A stretch of 64,000 bases of DNA from Paenibacillus sp. SYP-B4298 (GCF_027627475.1 NZ_CP115484.1:62001-126000); one strand, 5' to 3'; shown: positions 23,838 through 33,177, counted from the stretch's first letter. Notes: generated by a model not told the origin, from the sequence alone. A program made the numbers and translations.

Positions 23838-26273
23838 TTAGCCCAATACCACCTCAACCTGATACGTGCCGCCACTGCCGGATACCGGAATGGTGTTGCC
23901 CTCTAGCAGCTTGCCGTCTACCTTGAGGGACGCGACGCCCTTGGACACGCCGCTTGGGTTGGAGATTGTGATGTTGAACGTGTTGCCGCGGAATTCGCGG
24001 ACGATCGAGAAGCCGCTCCATGCCTTCGGTATGCACGGATCGATCCGCAAGCCGTCGAAGTCGGCCTGAATGCCAAGGATGGACTGCGTGATCGCGATAT
24101 AGTTCCAGGCCGCCGTTCCCGTCAGCCAGGAATTCTTCGCCTCGCCGTGGCGCACCGCGTCCCGTCCAGCAATCATCTGTGCATAGACGTAGGGCTCCAT
24201 GCGGTGAATCTCGCTGATGTCCTCCAGGTAGGCCGGAGCGATCTTGCGATACAGCTCGAACGCGCGATCCCCGTTGCCCAGCACCGTCTCGGCGATCATG
24301 ATCCACGGATTGTTGTGGCAGAATATGCCTGCATTTTCCTTATAGCCTGGCGGGTAGGACGAGATTTCGCCCAGGTTGAGATAGTACTTGGAATACGGAG
24401 GCGTCTGCAAAATAATGCCGTAATCCGTCTCCAGATGCTCCTCGACCGACTGCAGCGCCTTGGCGGCAAGCCCCTCTTCGACGCCGATGCCCGCCATGAC
24501 GCAGAAGCCTTGCGGCTCGATGAAGATTTTGCCTTCCGCGTTCTCCTTGCTGCCGACCTTGTTGCCGTAGTGGTCGTAGGCGCGGAGGAACCAGTCGCCG
24601 TCGAAGCCATGCTCTAGCGTCGTCTTTCTCATCGCTTCGATGTGCGCGCGTGCCTCCTCAGCCTCTTCATGAAGTCCGCGACGCTTGCACAGCTCCACAT
24701 AGTCCGGCCCGACGAACACGAACAGTCCAGCGATGAAGACGGATTCCGCTACACGCCCTTCGATATTTGCCGTCGTCTGGAAGCTTTCGCCTGGCTCCTT
24801 GGAGAAGCAGTTCAGGTTAAGGCAGTCGTTCCAGTCGGCGCGTCCGATCAATGGCAGGCCATGCGGCCCCAGGTTATGGATGACATGGAGGAAGGAGCGC
24901 TTCAAATGCTCAAACAATGTAGCCGTATTGTCCGGGTTGCTGTCGAATGGCACCTGCTCGTCGAGGATGCTGTAATCACCGCTTTCCTTAATATAGGCGG
25001 CTGTGCCGAGAATGAGCCATAGCGGATCGTCGTTAAAGCCGCTGCCGACCTCGTTATTGCCTTTCTTGGTGAGCGGCTGGTATTGGTGGTAGGCGCTGCC
25101 ATCCTCGAATTGGGTGGAGGCGATGTCGATGATGCGTTCACGGGCGCGCTCCGGAATCTGATGGACGAAGCCGAGCAGATCCTGGTTGGAGTCGCGGAAG
25201 CCCATGCCGCGCCCGATGCCCGATTCGAAGTAGGAGGCGGAGCGGGACATGTTGAACGTGACCATGCACTGATACGGATTCCAGATGTTGACCATCCGAT
25301 TCAGCTTGTCGTCTGGCCCGTTCAGCGTGTACTTGGATAGCAAGCCGTCCCAATAGGAGGCGAGTGCGGCCATCGCTTCATTTACGCCTTCATCGGTGGC
25401 GAATTGGTCGATCATCGCTTGGGCTCTGGATTTGTTGATGACGCCTGGCGACTCCCACTTCTCATCCTCCGGGTTCTCCACATAGCCGAGCACGAAGACG
25501 AAGGTCTTCTCCTCACCGGGCTGGAGTCTGATGTTGATGCCATGGGAGGCAATCGGCGACCAGCCGCTAGCTACCGAATTGGCGGATCGACCCTCTGCTA
25601 CAACAGCAGGCGTATCCAGACCATTATAGGCGCCCAGGAAGCTGTCGCGGTCCGTGTCGAAGCCGTCGATCTCCGTATTGACGGAGTAGAAGGCATAGTG
25701 GTCGCGGCGCTCGCGGTATTCGGTCTTATGATAAATGACCGATCCCTTGATCTCGACCTCGCCCGTGCTCAGGTTGCGCTGGAAGTTGGTCATGTCGTCA
25801 TTGGCGTTCCACAGACAGAATTCGATAAAGGAGAACAGCCGCGCTTCCTTCGGCGCGTTGGATAGGTTGGATACGGTCAGTTGATGAACCTCTCCGGTAA
25901 AGCCGAGCGGGACGAATTGGAGCTGCTTGACGCGCAGACCGTTGCGTTCCCCTGTAATGGAGGTGTACCCGAGGCCGTGGCGACATTCATAGAAATCCAG
26001 CTCGCGCTTGACCGGCATCCAGCCCGGTGTCCAGTAATCGCCTTGATCATGAATATAATAATAGCGTCCGCCGTTGTCGAGCGGGATATTGTTGTAACGG
26101 TAACGGGTCAGGCGTCTTAGTCTCGCATCACGATAGAAGCAATAGCCGCCGCCCGTATTGGACACCAGGCCGAAGAACTGCTCCGAGCCGAGGTAGTTAA
26201 TCCAGGGGTAAGGCGTCTTGGGCGTATCAATGACATATTCCTTGCGGGCATCATCAAAGTGACCGAATTTCAT
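23838..26273 (-). CDS. cbp: Cellobiose phosphorylase (GH94)
   Basis: An 811-residue protein that matches clostridial cellobiose phosphorylase from the first residues ('[20 protein letters not shown]') to the last, in length and in every block I can compare. The catalytic general-acid Asp is in '[14 protein letters not shown]'; the substrate loop '[23 protein letters not shown]' region is intact. It converts cellobiose and phosphate to glucose 1-phosphate and glucose in the cytoplasm, saving ATP. The gene is preceded by a LacI-type operator and sits beside a LacI regulator. Cellobiose would be delivered by the ABC importer encoded at 20-23.5 kb. Confidence 0.95.
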   Translation of the reverse strand: MKFGHFDDARKEYVIDTPKTPYPWINYLGSEQFFGLVSNTGGGYCFYRDARLRRLTRYRYNNIPLDNGGRYYYIHDQGDYWTPGWMPVKRELDFYECRHGLGYTSITGERNGLRVKQLQFVPLGFTGEVHQLTVSNLSNAPKEARLFSFIEFCLWNANDDMTNFQRNLSTGEVEIKGSVIYHKTEYRERRDHYAFYSVNTEIDGFDTDRDSFLGAYNGLDTPAVVAEGRSANSVASGWSPIASHGINIRLQPGEEKTFVFVLGYVENPEDEKWESPGVINKSRAQAMIDQFATDEGVNEAMAALASYWDGLLSKYTLNGPDDKLNRMVNIWNPYQCMVTFNMSRSASYFESGIGRGMGFRDSNQDLLGFVHQIPERARERIIDIASTQFEDGSAYHQYQPLTKKGNNEVGSGFNDDPLWLILGTAAYIKESGDYSILDEQVPFDSNPDNTATLFEHLKRSFLHVIHNLGPHGLPLIGRADWNDCLNLNCFSKEPGESFQTTANIEGRVAESVFIAGLFVFVGPDYVELCKRRGLHEEAEEARAHIEAMRKTTLEHGFDGDWFLRAYDHYGNKVGSKENAEGKIFIEPQGFCVMAGIGVEEGLAAKALQSVEEHLETDYGIILQTPPYSKYYLNLGEISSYPPGYKENAGIFCHNNPWIMIAETVLGNGDRAFELYRKIAPAYLEDISEIHRMEPYVYAQMIAGRDAVRHGEAKNSWLTGTAAWNYIAITQSILGIQADFDGLRIDPCIPKAWSGFSIVREFRGNTFNITISNPSGVSKGVASLKVDGKLLEGNTIPVSGSGGTYQVEVVLG

Positions 26274-26299
26274 ACGTATCCTTCTCCTTTAGTGGGTTA

Positions 26300-26314
26300 T
26301 GAACGCGCGTTTAC
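26300..26314. promoter_or_regulatory. LacI-type operator before the cellobiose phosphorylase gene
   Basis: TGAACGCGCGTTTAC, centred on the CpG-rich core GCGC typical of LacI/CcpA-class sites. The same sequence recurs before the LacI gene at 27494-27513. Confidence 0.75.
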
Positions 26315-26425
26315 GAATAGGTGGAGGGAGTTCTTCATCCGTTCATGTCCGCGAAGTCTGCCAGACTGCGCGGGGATGAAGACTCAGGAATGCAGACTTG
26401 AGTATGCAGGCTATAGCTGTCCAGG

Positions 26426-27475
26426 CTATAGCTGTCTGCAGGAATCCCGCACGATAAGCGGGGCCGGGAAGCTGACCGTACTGAAGGCGGTGACCGTCTG
26501 CTCGCAGAGAGCGACGACCTTATGCACCGCTTCCCTGGACATGTCATCGATCGGCATTCGCACAGTGGACAGCTTGGGAACAAGCTGTGTCGCGATCGGG
26601 CCGTCATCGAATCCGACGATGGAAATATCTCCGGGAATGGAGAGGCCGAATTCGTGGAACGCCTCGTAGGCCGCGGCTGCCATGTCGTCATTCGCTGCGA
26701 AAAAAGCGGTAGGCAGCTCCTGCCCGGATGCCAGCAGGCCCTTGACCTCATGGTAGGCGTTATGCTTGAGAAACTCGCCATTCAAAATGTAATGCGGCTC
26801 CAGCGGCAGACCGTGGCTGTGCAGCACGGCTTCGTAGGCATTATACCGCTCGGAGCCGGAGAATGTGCTGACAGAGCCATTGATCATGCCGATGGTACGA
26901 TGACCGAGGGCGATCAGATGCTCGACCGCCGCGACCGCCCCATCGTAATCCTTGGAATTAATGACGGATACATTGCTTCGATCCAGGCGATGCTGGATGA
27001 TCTCTCCGATGTCATAATCAATCAGAACGATCGGCGCATCCAGGCTGACCAGCTCGCGGATGACATCGACCTGCTTGCGGGTGCCGACCAGAATTGCGCC
27101 GTCGATCCTTTTTTGCAGGCAGGCCTGCTTGACCTTCTGGTAATCCTCCAGAGCATACAGCGTATGAATGAGCACATAATAGCCCAGCGAGTTAGCTGTA
27201 TCCACCACCGATTCCACAAAGGGCGCAAAATAATTGTTCCGGTAAATACGATTCCCGGCGGTCTTCTCCGCTGTGCTCACGACAAATAAGCCGATGGTGT
27301 TCGTCGCCTTGCCAGCTAATGCTCTGGCATAGCTATTCGGCTGGTACTGATGCTGCTCGATGACCTTGAGCACCTTGTCCCGCGTTGCCGGGGGCACATT
27401 GGGGTAATTATTGATGACCCTGGAGACCGTGCTGCGTGACACGCCCGCCAATCTTGCAATATCTTCGCTGCGCAT
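26426..27475 (-). CDS. LacI family transcriptional regulator
   Basis: A 349-residue repressor. The helix-turn-helix at the N-terminus ('IARLAGVSRSTVSRVINNYPNV') is followed by the hinge helix ('NSYARALAGKATNTIG') and a periplasmic-binding-protein-type sugar domain. The start at 27475 has AGGAGG upstream; a longer frame has no ribosome site. Palindromic operators lie just upstream of this gene and of the phosphorylase gene, so I infer autoregulation and control of cellobiose phosphorolysis. Confidence 0.93.
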   Translation of the reverse strand: MRSEDIARLAGVSRSTVSRVINNYPNVPPATRDKVLKVIEQHQYQPNSYARALAGKATNTIGLFVVSTAEKTAGNRIYRNNYFAPFVESVVDTANSLGYYVLIHTLYALEDYQKVKQACLQKRIDGAILVGTRKQVDVIRELVSLDAPIVLIDYDIGEIIQHRLDRSNVSVINSKDYDGAVAAVEHLIALGHRTIGMINGSVSTFSGSERYNAYEAVLHSHGLPLEPHYILNGEFLKHNAYHEVKGLLASGQELPTAFFAANDDMAAAAYEAFHEFGLSIPGDISIVGFDDGPIATQLVPKLSTVRMPIDDMSREAVHKVVALCEQTVTAFSTVSFPAPLIVRDSCRQL

Positions 27476-27493
27476 AATGCTTCCTCCTGTTTG

Positions 27494-27513
27494 TGTGAAC
27501 GCGCGTTTACACC
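27494..27513. promoter_or_regulatory. LacI-type operator before the LacI gene
   Basis: TGTGAACGCGCGTTTACACC, near-perfect palindrome with the same 15-base core as the site at 26300. Position fits autoregulation. Confidence 0.78.
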
Positions 27514-27586
27514 TTGATTGTAAAATAAAACCAAGGTGCATGCAAGCATTTTCCATAAATGTTCATGAAGCTGTTATAATGAAGGC

Positions 27587-27730
27587 GATCGGTGTTGGAA
27601 CGGCCCCATAAATGGTGTACAATAAGGGAACACCCATTCTGCTCACTGCAGCGGTTATGGGAGCATAGACCATCCAAAAGCATTGGAGATCTTGTGTTTG
27701 TCGTCAGGCAAACAGGGGGTCTCTTTTTTT
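27587..27730 (+). ncRNA. Candidate small structured RNA or attenuated leader
   Basis: TATAAT at 27575-27580 is followed by a stretch with no ORF that can form three helices: GGTGT/ACACC near 27614-27635, GCTC/GAGC near 27640-27664, and a terminator stem (GAGAT...GTCTC, 27686-27723) with a run of seven T. It is about 145 nt long and ends 135 bases before the recombinase gene. I recognise no known riboswitch or housekeeping RNA class. It could be an independent sRNA or an attenuator. Confidence 0.45.
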
Positions 27731-27836
27731 ATGGATCGAAGAAAAGGTAACGTGCAGTTGGATTCGGATTTTGCGTAACGAAGCCCGGTCTATGTAGGAT
27801 GGGCAGACATTTACTCGTATGTTGGCTGTTGATATT

Positions 27837-27847
27837 TTTGGTATAAT
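27837..27847 (+). promoter_or_regulatory. Extended -10 promoter of the recombinase gene
   Basis: TTGGTATAAT fits an extended -10 (TGnTATAAT) located 19 bases before the recombinase start codon; no clear -35. Confidence 0.5.
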
Positions 27848-27865
27848 GAGGGGAGATAGGAGAAA

Positions 27866-29262
27866 ATGCATGTTTTTGTAGGTAAAAAGGATGAAATGTC
27901 GTTAACCTTGAGAACCGAGCGCTATAACGCGGAGGATGTACAGCGGATCAAGCGGCTGAAGCAGCGGCAATGGAATCCGGGTGAGCGAGTGTGGCTGGTG
28001 CCCTATACGCTCGCCAGTATGGAGGAGCTGTGGCAGTTGATCTTATCTGAAGGCGCTACCATTGAGGTACAGCGAGAATTGCTGGAGGAATGTCCGTTCT
28101 GGATGGATAAGCTGGAGGAGCGACAGCGTGGGCAGGCGGAGGAACGGCAGCAAGGAGAAGCGGAGGGTCGGCAGCAAGGAGAAGCGGAGGAGCGGCAGCA
28201 AGGAGAAGCGGAGGAACGGCAGCAAGGAGAAGCGGAGGATCGGCAGCGAGGAGAAGCGGAGGAACGGCAGCGAGGAGAAGCGGAGGATCAGCAGCATGGA
28301 CAAGTGAAAGAACGGCAGCGAGGACAAGTGGAGGAACGGCAGCAAGGAGAAGCGGAGGGGCGGCAGCGAGGACAAGTGGAGGATCGGGCTGGCGTTACGA
28401 AGGGGGCAGGCGGGGAGGCCGACCAGGCAGCTCTAGCGTTGGTTATGGTGAAGCAACTGAAGCTGCGCGGCTATAGTCAGCGGACGATCAAAGCCTACTG
28501 TGGGCATGTGCGGCGGTTCGAGGTGTTTCGGAGGCAAGGTGGGGAGAAGGTTGGGTCAGGGAAGGAGATTGAGGCTTATTCACTGGCGCTCCTGGAAATG
28601 GGCAGATCCCATGCTTATGTTAATCAGGCGATTAGCGCCCTGAAGTTTTATATGGAGCATGTGCTTGGGGAGCGGCGCGGGGCATCGTATGTACGACCCA
28701 AAAAGGAGCGAAAGCTGCCTAATGTGCTGTCTGCGGAAGAAGTGCTGGCTTTGTTGAAGTCGGTGAACAATATCAAGCATCGGGCATTGCTGTATGTACT
28801 GTATTCGGCAGGGCTGCGGGTTGGCGAGGTCGTTCGGCTGCGTGTGAATGATCTGGATTATGAGAGGAGAACGATCACCGTGCGGCAAGGCAAAGGCCGC
28901 AAGGATCGCGTCACGCTGCTATCGGATGCCGCCGCTCTCGTGATCAAGGAATATGCTGAGGGCATGAGCGCCCAGCAATGGTTGTTCCCAGGCCAGGATG
29001 GGCGCAAGCACTTGACCGAGCGGAGTGTTCAGAAGCTGTTCGAGAAGTGTAAAGGGGAAGCGGGAATCGTAAAACCAGTCGGCGTTCATTCCCTTCGGCA
29101 TTCCTTCGCAACGCATCTGCTGGAGGGCGGAACAGACCTGCGGTATATTCAGGAGCTCCTGGGTCATCAGAGCAGCAGACGACGCAGCGCTACACCCATG
29201 TAAGCGTGAAGGATGTTCGGCGGATTCGTAGCCCGCTGGATGGCTTGATGGGCGAGAAGTGA
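27866..29262 (+). pseudogene. Tyrosine recombinase next to the cassette array, frameshifted before its catalytic tyrosine
   Basis: Residues 1-75 form a HARP-like module ('QRQWNPGERVWLVPYT'), residues 84-175 a repeat-rich linker, 190-275 a SAM-like core-binding domain, and the rest the catalytic domain. Visible catalytic residues are Arg in 'SAGLRVGEVV', Lys in 'GKGRKDRV', 'HSLRHSFATHLL' and His in 'LLGHQSS'. A missing A near 29176-29178 shifts the frame, so translation ends at 29203 with 'RRRSATPM'. In the other frame the expected 'KTTQRYTHVSVKDVRRIRSP' continues to TGA at 29260-29262, with the nucleophile Tyr. As read, the protein lacks its nucleophile. It resembles XerC/D more than IntI, since the insertion between the Lys motif and box II is absent. 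Sequencing error or programmed frameshifting are alternatives. Confidence 0.85.
28115..28386 (+). repeat. 24-bp minisatellite inside the recombinase gene
   Basis: About eleven imperfect tandem units encode the 8-residue repeat 'EERQQGEA' with variants (EGRQQGEA, EDRQRGEA, ERQRGQVE). The unit is a multiple of three, so the frame is kept. The linker it encodes is highly charged and probably helical or disordered, and its copy number is likely to vary between strains. Confidence 0.93.
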
Positions 29263-29285
29263 GGAGAGTAGGCTGATGTGACGGG

Positions 29286-29316
29286 CGTGAATGCCTGCCG
29301 GGAGGAGGCATTCACG
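29286..29316. repeat. Perfect hairpin between recombinase and array, sharing the attC arm sequence
   Basis: Arms CGTGAATGCCT and AGGCATTCACG with a 9-nt loop. The arm CGTGAATGC is the same as the distal arm of many attC sites in this array, but in reversed order. It may be a transcription terminator (no T run) or a structural part of the insertion site. Confidence 0.7.
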
Positions 29317-29348
29317 AACAGGTTCAGGAATACCAAGCGTGAGGGTGA

Positions 29349-29379
29349 GTTAGTGACATACGTAGATAAGAAGTTAGGC
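29349..29379 (+). other. Candidate attI (primary insertion site) at the head of the cassette array
   Basis: Two core-like sequences, GTTAGTG (29349-29355) and GTTAGGC (29373-29379), stand 24 bases apart downstream of the recombinase gene. GTTAGGCG is complementary to the inverse core CGCCTAAC of the first attC (30253-30260), showing that the first cassette begins here after the G. Two spaced core sites is the layout of attI sites. Confidence 0.7.
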
Positions 29380-29406
29380 GAAATTATATAGAGAGGGTAA
29401 AAGCTT

Positions 29407-30234
29407 ATGGAGAGAAGAGGAATAAGTGATCTGGCTGCGGCTAAACTTTTAAAATATAAGAGCACATATAAAAATGAATCTATAAATTACTATAAGTTAT
29501 GGAATGATGAAACAATAACAATGAAATTTTCTCATCTTTATCCAAGTGGAGTTAGCTATTGGTACGGGGTTACACCGAGTGCGCTTCAAAAATACCAATC
29601 GGAAAATATATCAGCGCTATGTTTAATATTAGGTTATGAAGGCGTTTTGAAAATACCATTTAATTATATTCTTGATTACATAAAGAACGCTGATGAATCA
29701 AAGAATGAAAAGGGGGGAATTAAGCATTATCATTTAAGGATTAAATATGACGACACTATTAAAATGTATAACAAGAGTAAAGAGTTTGATGTTAGTGAAT
29801 ATTTGATTTTTGATGAAGAAGTAATTATTGATGATTTGAATAAAAAAACTATGGATCAAATTGAAATGGAGGCTAAGAAATTTAGTGATTATTCAGTTCA
29901 ATATACTGAGAGTGAGAAAAGAAGCAGAATAAGAAAAGAGAGTAAAGCACAAAAACAAAGAATTGCCAAACTAGAGAAACATACATGTCAAGTATGTGGT
30001 TTTTATCAAGAGTATACCAGAAACAATAGACTGTCTTGGATAATCCATGTTGATCATATTATTGATAAATCTAGAGGAGGTGGGGAAACAATCGACAACT
30101 TATGGGTGTTATGCCCTAATTGTCATTCCAAAAAGACCTACGGTATTATTGAAATTAATAAAGAAGAAAAAACTGTTAAAGAAAATGGACGGTTAATTGA
30201 TATAAGAGATAATCATTTAGGATGGAAAAACTAA
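29407..30234 (+). CDS. HNH endonuclease, first cassette gene
   Basis: A 275-residue protein. The C-terminal third has a full zinc-supported HNH motif: 'CQVCGF', then 'HVDHIID', 'NLWVLCPNCHSKK'. The N-terminal 190 residues are of unknown type and might recognise DNA or a partner. AT-rich codon usage contrasts sharply with the recombinase upstream, indicating separate origin. RBS GAGAGGG before ATG. Closest to the array head, so the most recently inserted cassette in an integron model; a restriction or anti-phage function is plausible but not shown. Confidence 0.87.
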   Translation: MERRGISDLAAAKLLKYKSTYKNESINYYKLWNDETITMKFSHLYPSGVSYWYGVTPSALQKYQSENISALCLILGYEGVLKIPFNYILDYIKNADESKNEKGGIKHYHLRIKYDDTIKMYNKSKEFDVSEYLIFDEEVIIDDLNKKTMDQIEMEAKKFSDYSVQYTESEKRSRIRKESKAQKQRIAKLEKHTCQVCGFYQEYTRNNRLSWIIHVDHIIDKSRGGGETIDNLWVLCPNCHSKKTYGIIEINKEEKTVKENGRLIDIRDNHLGWKN

Positions 30235-30253
30235 TAGCAAGAACTATAACTTC

Positions 30254-30414
30254 GCCTAACATCGTATTCACGCATCGGGCCATCCGGCCCTCGGTCTGGA
30301 CAGAGGGATTGCGGGGAAGCGGGATCAGCCGGACAACCCTGCACTGGCTAAGTCTGACGACCCGGGCTGGCGCCCTTAAGCCAGTGAGGGTTCGTGAATA
30401 CAAGAACGTTATGC
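30254..30414 (+). repeat. attC site 1
   Basis: Inverse core GCCTAAC, arm GTATTCACG paired with CGTGAATAC, core GTTATGC. 161 bp. Own inverse core pairs with the left cassette border at 29373. Confidence 0.9.
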
Positions 30415-30460
30415 GTAACTTCCTAAATCGAAAAAACGAATGTAAAGCAATATAAAAGTT

Positions 30461-31212
30461 ATGCCGGGAAGAGGAATCGAGGAAGCTACAGCCAACGGCA
30501 CTTAAGGAGTCGGCAGAGCATGCCGGGAAGAGGAATCGAGGAAGCGACAGCCAACGGCACTTAAGGAGTCGGCAGAGCATGCCGGGAAGAGGAATCGAGG
30601 AAGCTACAGCCAACGGCACTTAAGGAGTCGGCAGAGCATGCCGGGAAGAAGAATCGAAGAAGCTACAGCCAACGGCACTTAAGGAGTTGGCAGAGCATGC
30701 CGGGAAGAAGAATCGAGGAAGCTACAGCCAACGGGACTTAAGGAGTCGGCAGAGCATGCCGGGAAGAGGAATCGAGGAAGCTACAGCCAACGGCACTTAA
30801 GGAGTCATCAGAGCATGCCGGGAAGAAGAATCGAGGAAGCGACAGCCAACGGCACTTAAGGAGTCGGCAGAGCATGCCGGGAAGAAGAATCGAGGAAGCT
30901 ACAGCCAACGGCACTTAAGGAGTCGGCAGAGCATACCGGGAAGAAGAATCGAGGAAGCGACAGCCAACGGCACTTAAGGAGTCGGCAGAGCATGCCGGGA
31001 AGAAGAATCGAGGAAGCGACAGCCAACGGCACTTAAGGAGTCGGCAGAGCATGCCGGGAAGAAGAATCGAGGAAGCGACAGCCAACGGCACTTAAGGAGT
31101 CGGCAGAGCATGCCGGGAAGAAGAATCGAGGAAGCGACAGCCAACGGCACTTAAGGAATAGGAAGAGCATGCCGGGATGAGGAATCGAAGAGGCAACAGC
31201 CAACGGGACTTA
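30461..31212 (+). repeat. 59-bp tandem repeat array in a gene-less cassette (array A, about 13 units)
   Basis: Direct repeats of exactly 59 bp (starts at 30461, 30520 and so on), beginning ATGCCGGGAAGAGGAATCGA. 59 is not a multiple of three and no ribosome site or steady frame exists, so it is not coding. Each unit can pair TGCCG with CGGCA. The flanks (AACTTCCTAAATCGAAAAAA left, GAAGTAATTCAAAGAAGACG right) are shared with arrays B-E. Confidence 0.92.
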
Positions 31213-31245
31213 TGTTTGAAGTAATTCAAAGAAGACGGAAGCGAC

Positions 31246-31427
31246 GCATAACACCACATTCACGCTTCGGGACGGTCGTCCCTTGGTCTGCTGGAGGAAT
31301 TTCGAGGAAGTAGAATCAAGCAGACAACCCTGCGAGGCTAAGTCTGTCGACCCGGCTTGGCGATTGCTTCGCATGATCGCCGCGGCAGCTTAAGCCTCTC
31401 GGGTTCGTGAATGCAAGAACGTTATGC
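31246..31427 (+). repeat. attC site 2
   Basis: Inverse core GCATAAC and core GTTATGC, arms ATTCACG/CGTGAAT, 182 bp, long-type variant with CGATCGC-like inner helix (GGCGATTGC / GATCGCCG). Pairs with border at 30408. Confidence 0.9.
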
Positions 31428-31468
31428 GTAACTTCCTAAATCGAAAAAACGAATGTAAAGCAAAAGTT

Positions 31469-31922
31469 ATGCCGGGAAGAAGAATCGAGGAAGCTACAGC
31501 CAACGGCACTTAAGGAGTAGGCAGAGCATGCCGGGAAGAGGAATCGAGGAAGCTACAGCCAACGGCACTTAAGGAATAGGAAGAGCATGCCGGGAAGAGG
31601 AATCGAAGAGGCTACAGCCAACGGCACTTAAGGAGTCGGCAGAGCATGCCAGGAAGAGGAATCGAGGAAGCTACAGCCAACGGCACTTAAGGAGTCGGCA
31701 GAGCATGCCGGGAAGAGGAATCGAGGAAGCTACAGCCAACGGCACTTAAGGAATGGGAAGAGCATGCCGGGAAGAGGAATCTAAGAGGCAACAGCCAACG
31801 GCACTTAAGGAATAGGAAGAGCATGCCGGGAGGAAGAATCGAGGAAGCTACAGCCAACGGCACTTCAGAAATAGGAAGAGTATGCCGGGACGAAGGTTCG
31901 AGGAGGCAACAGCCAACGGGAC
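31469..31922 (+). repeat. 59-bp tandem repeat array B (about 8 units) in a gene-less cassette
   Basis: Same unit and same flanks as array A. Later units are more divergent (AATAGGAAGAG replacing GTCGGCAGAG). No plausible gene; the ORF running out of its end into the attC is a by-product. Confidence 0.92.
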
Positions 31923-31958
31923 TTATGTTTGAAGTAATTCAAAGAAGACGGAAGCGAC

Positions 31959-32138
31959 GCATAACACCACATTCACGCTTCGGGACTGTCGTCCCTTGGT
32001 CTGCTGGAGGAATTTCGAGGAAGTAGAATCAAGCAGACAACCCTGCGAGGCTAAGTCTGTCGACGGCTTGGCGATTGCTTCGCATGATCGCCGCGGCAGC
32101 TTAAGCCTCTCGGGTTCGTGAATGCAAGAACGTTAGCT
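31959..32138 (+). repeat. attC site 3
   Basis: Inverse core GCATAAC, core GTTAGCT, 180 bp, nearly the same interior as site 2. The inverse core matches the left border (31421), not its own right core, as expected for a cassette. Confidence 0.9.
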
Positions 32139-32170
32139 GAAATACCTGATACCTTAAGGGGACTGATCTA

Positions 32171-32527
32171 ATGACTTTAAAACTTGTCCCGTTAAGAATC
32201 CCAACGGGCTGGATTATATTAAAGAACTCTTTCACAGAAGCAAATCCAGACAATTTTAATGATGAGGAATATGAACATATATGGGAATTTAAAGAAGATA
32301 TACTACAGTTAAGAAATAAGAATTTAAAGCGAATCGTTGATTTAGGTTGGTATCCAGCGCATAAGGCTGAAGGTCAATATTGTTTAGTGCTGGTTGATAC
32401 TTCAGAGGCTAATGATGAGGGATCATTTTATTGGAAAAAAATAGATAATTATAGATCAAGAAATATAAATGAAATAACAACTAAAATAGAGGATCTACTG
32501 AATAAAGTCAATCAAGGCGAGTTGTAA
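32171..32527 (+). CDS. Unrecognised 118-residue protein, copy 1
   Basis: A soluble acidic protein with many aromatic residues ('GWIILKNSF', 'YEHIWEFKEDILQL', 'GWYPAHKAEGQYCLVLVD'). I recognise no family. RBS AAGGGG lies 11 bases before ATG. An almost identical copy with three residue changes is found at 39859 together with the same border and attC, so the whole cassette was duplicated. The tight conservation, with only three changes, argues for recent copying or selection. Confidence 0.8.
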   Translation: MTLKLVPLRIPTGWIILKNSFTEANPDNFNDEEYEHIWEFKEDILQLRNKNLKRIVDLGWYPAHKAEGQYCLVLVDTSEANDEGSFYWKKIDNYRSRNINEITTKIEDLLNKVNQGEL

Positions 32528-32552
32528 GGTTCTCGAAGAAGTCAGGTACTTC

Positions 32553-32699
32553 AGCTAACACCGTATTCACGCATCGGGCCATTCGGCCCTCGGTCCGGCA
32601 GAGGGATTTCGGGGATGCAGGAGCAGCCGGACACATCGATCTCCCTAAGATAGGAGTTATCTAAGGGGGATCGATGTCGTGAATACAAAGACGTTATGC
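32553..32699 (+). repeat. attC site 4
   Basis: AGCTAAC / GTTATGC, 147 bp, with an inner perfect helix around CGATCTCCCTAAGATA. TTCAGCTAAC pairs over 10 bases with the left border GTTAGCTGAA at 32132. Near-identical to site 15. Confidence 0.92.
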
Positions 32700-32745
32700 G
32701 TAACTTCCTAAATCGAAAAAACGAATGTAAAGCAATATAAAAGTT

Positions 32746-33140
32746 ATGCCGGGAAGAGGAATCGAGGAAGCTACAGCCAACGGCACTTAAGGAATAGGAA
32801 GAGCATGCCGGGAAGAGGAATCGAAGAGGCAACAGCCAACGGCACTTAAGGAGTCGGCAGAGCATGCCGGGAAGAGGAATCGAGGAAGCTACAGCCAACG
32901 GCACTTAAGGAGTCGGCAGAGCATGCCGGGGTGAGGAATCGAAGAAGCGACAGCCAACGGCACTTAATGAATCGAAAGAGTATGCCGGGAAGAAGAATCG
33001 AAGAAGCTACAGCCAACGACACTTAAGGAGTTGGCAGAGCATGCCGGGAAGAAGAATCGAAGAAGCTACAGCCAACGACACTTTAAGGAATAGGAAGAGC
33101 ATGCCGGGATGAGGAATCGAAGAGGCAATAGCCAACGGCA
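32746..33140 (+). repeat. 59-bp tandem repeat array C (about 7 units) in a gene-less cassette
   Basis: Same unit, left flank and right flank as arrays A and B; one unit has an extra T (CACTTTAAGG). No gene seen. Confidence 0.9.
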
Positions 33141-33177
33141 CTTTTATTTGAAGTAATTCAAAGAAGACGGAAGCGAC

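Noticed and set aside
27866-29262. Canonical integron integrase intI
   Set aside because: The IntI-specific insertion between the Lys motif and box II is absent and the gene orientation is opposite to the usual layout; called only a tyrosine recombinase.
30176-30619. 147-residue minus-strand frame through 59-bp array A (and similar frames at 32551, 33007, 33605, 33621)
   Set aside because: 59 is not a multiple of three, so the frame reads different phases of the repeat; no ribosome site; runs through an attC site. Treated as a by-product of the repeats.
31823-32026. 67-residue + frame from the last 59-bp units into attC 3
   Set aside because: Composition follows repeat and attC sequence; no ribosome site; same string appears at each such cassette end only because the DNA is repeated.
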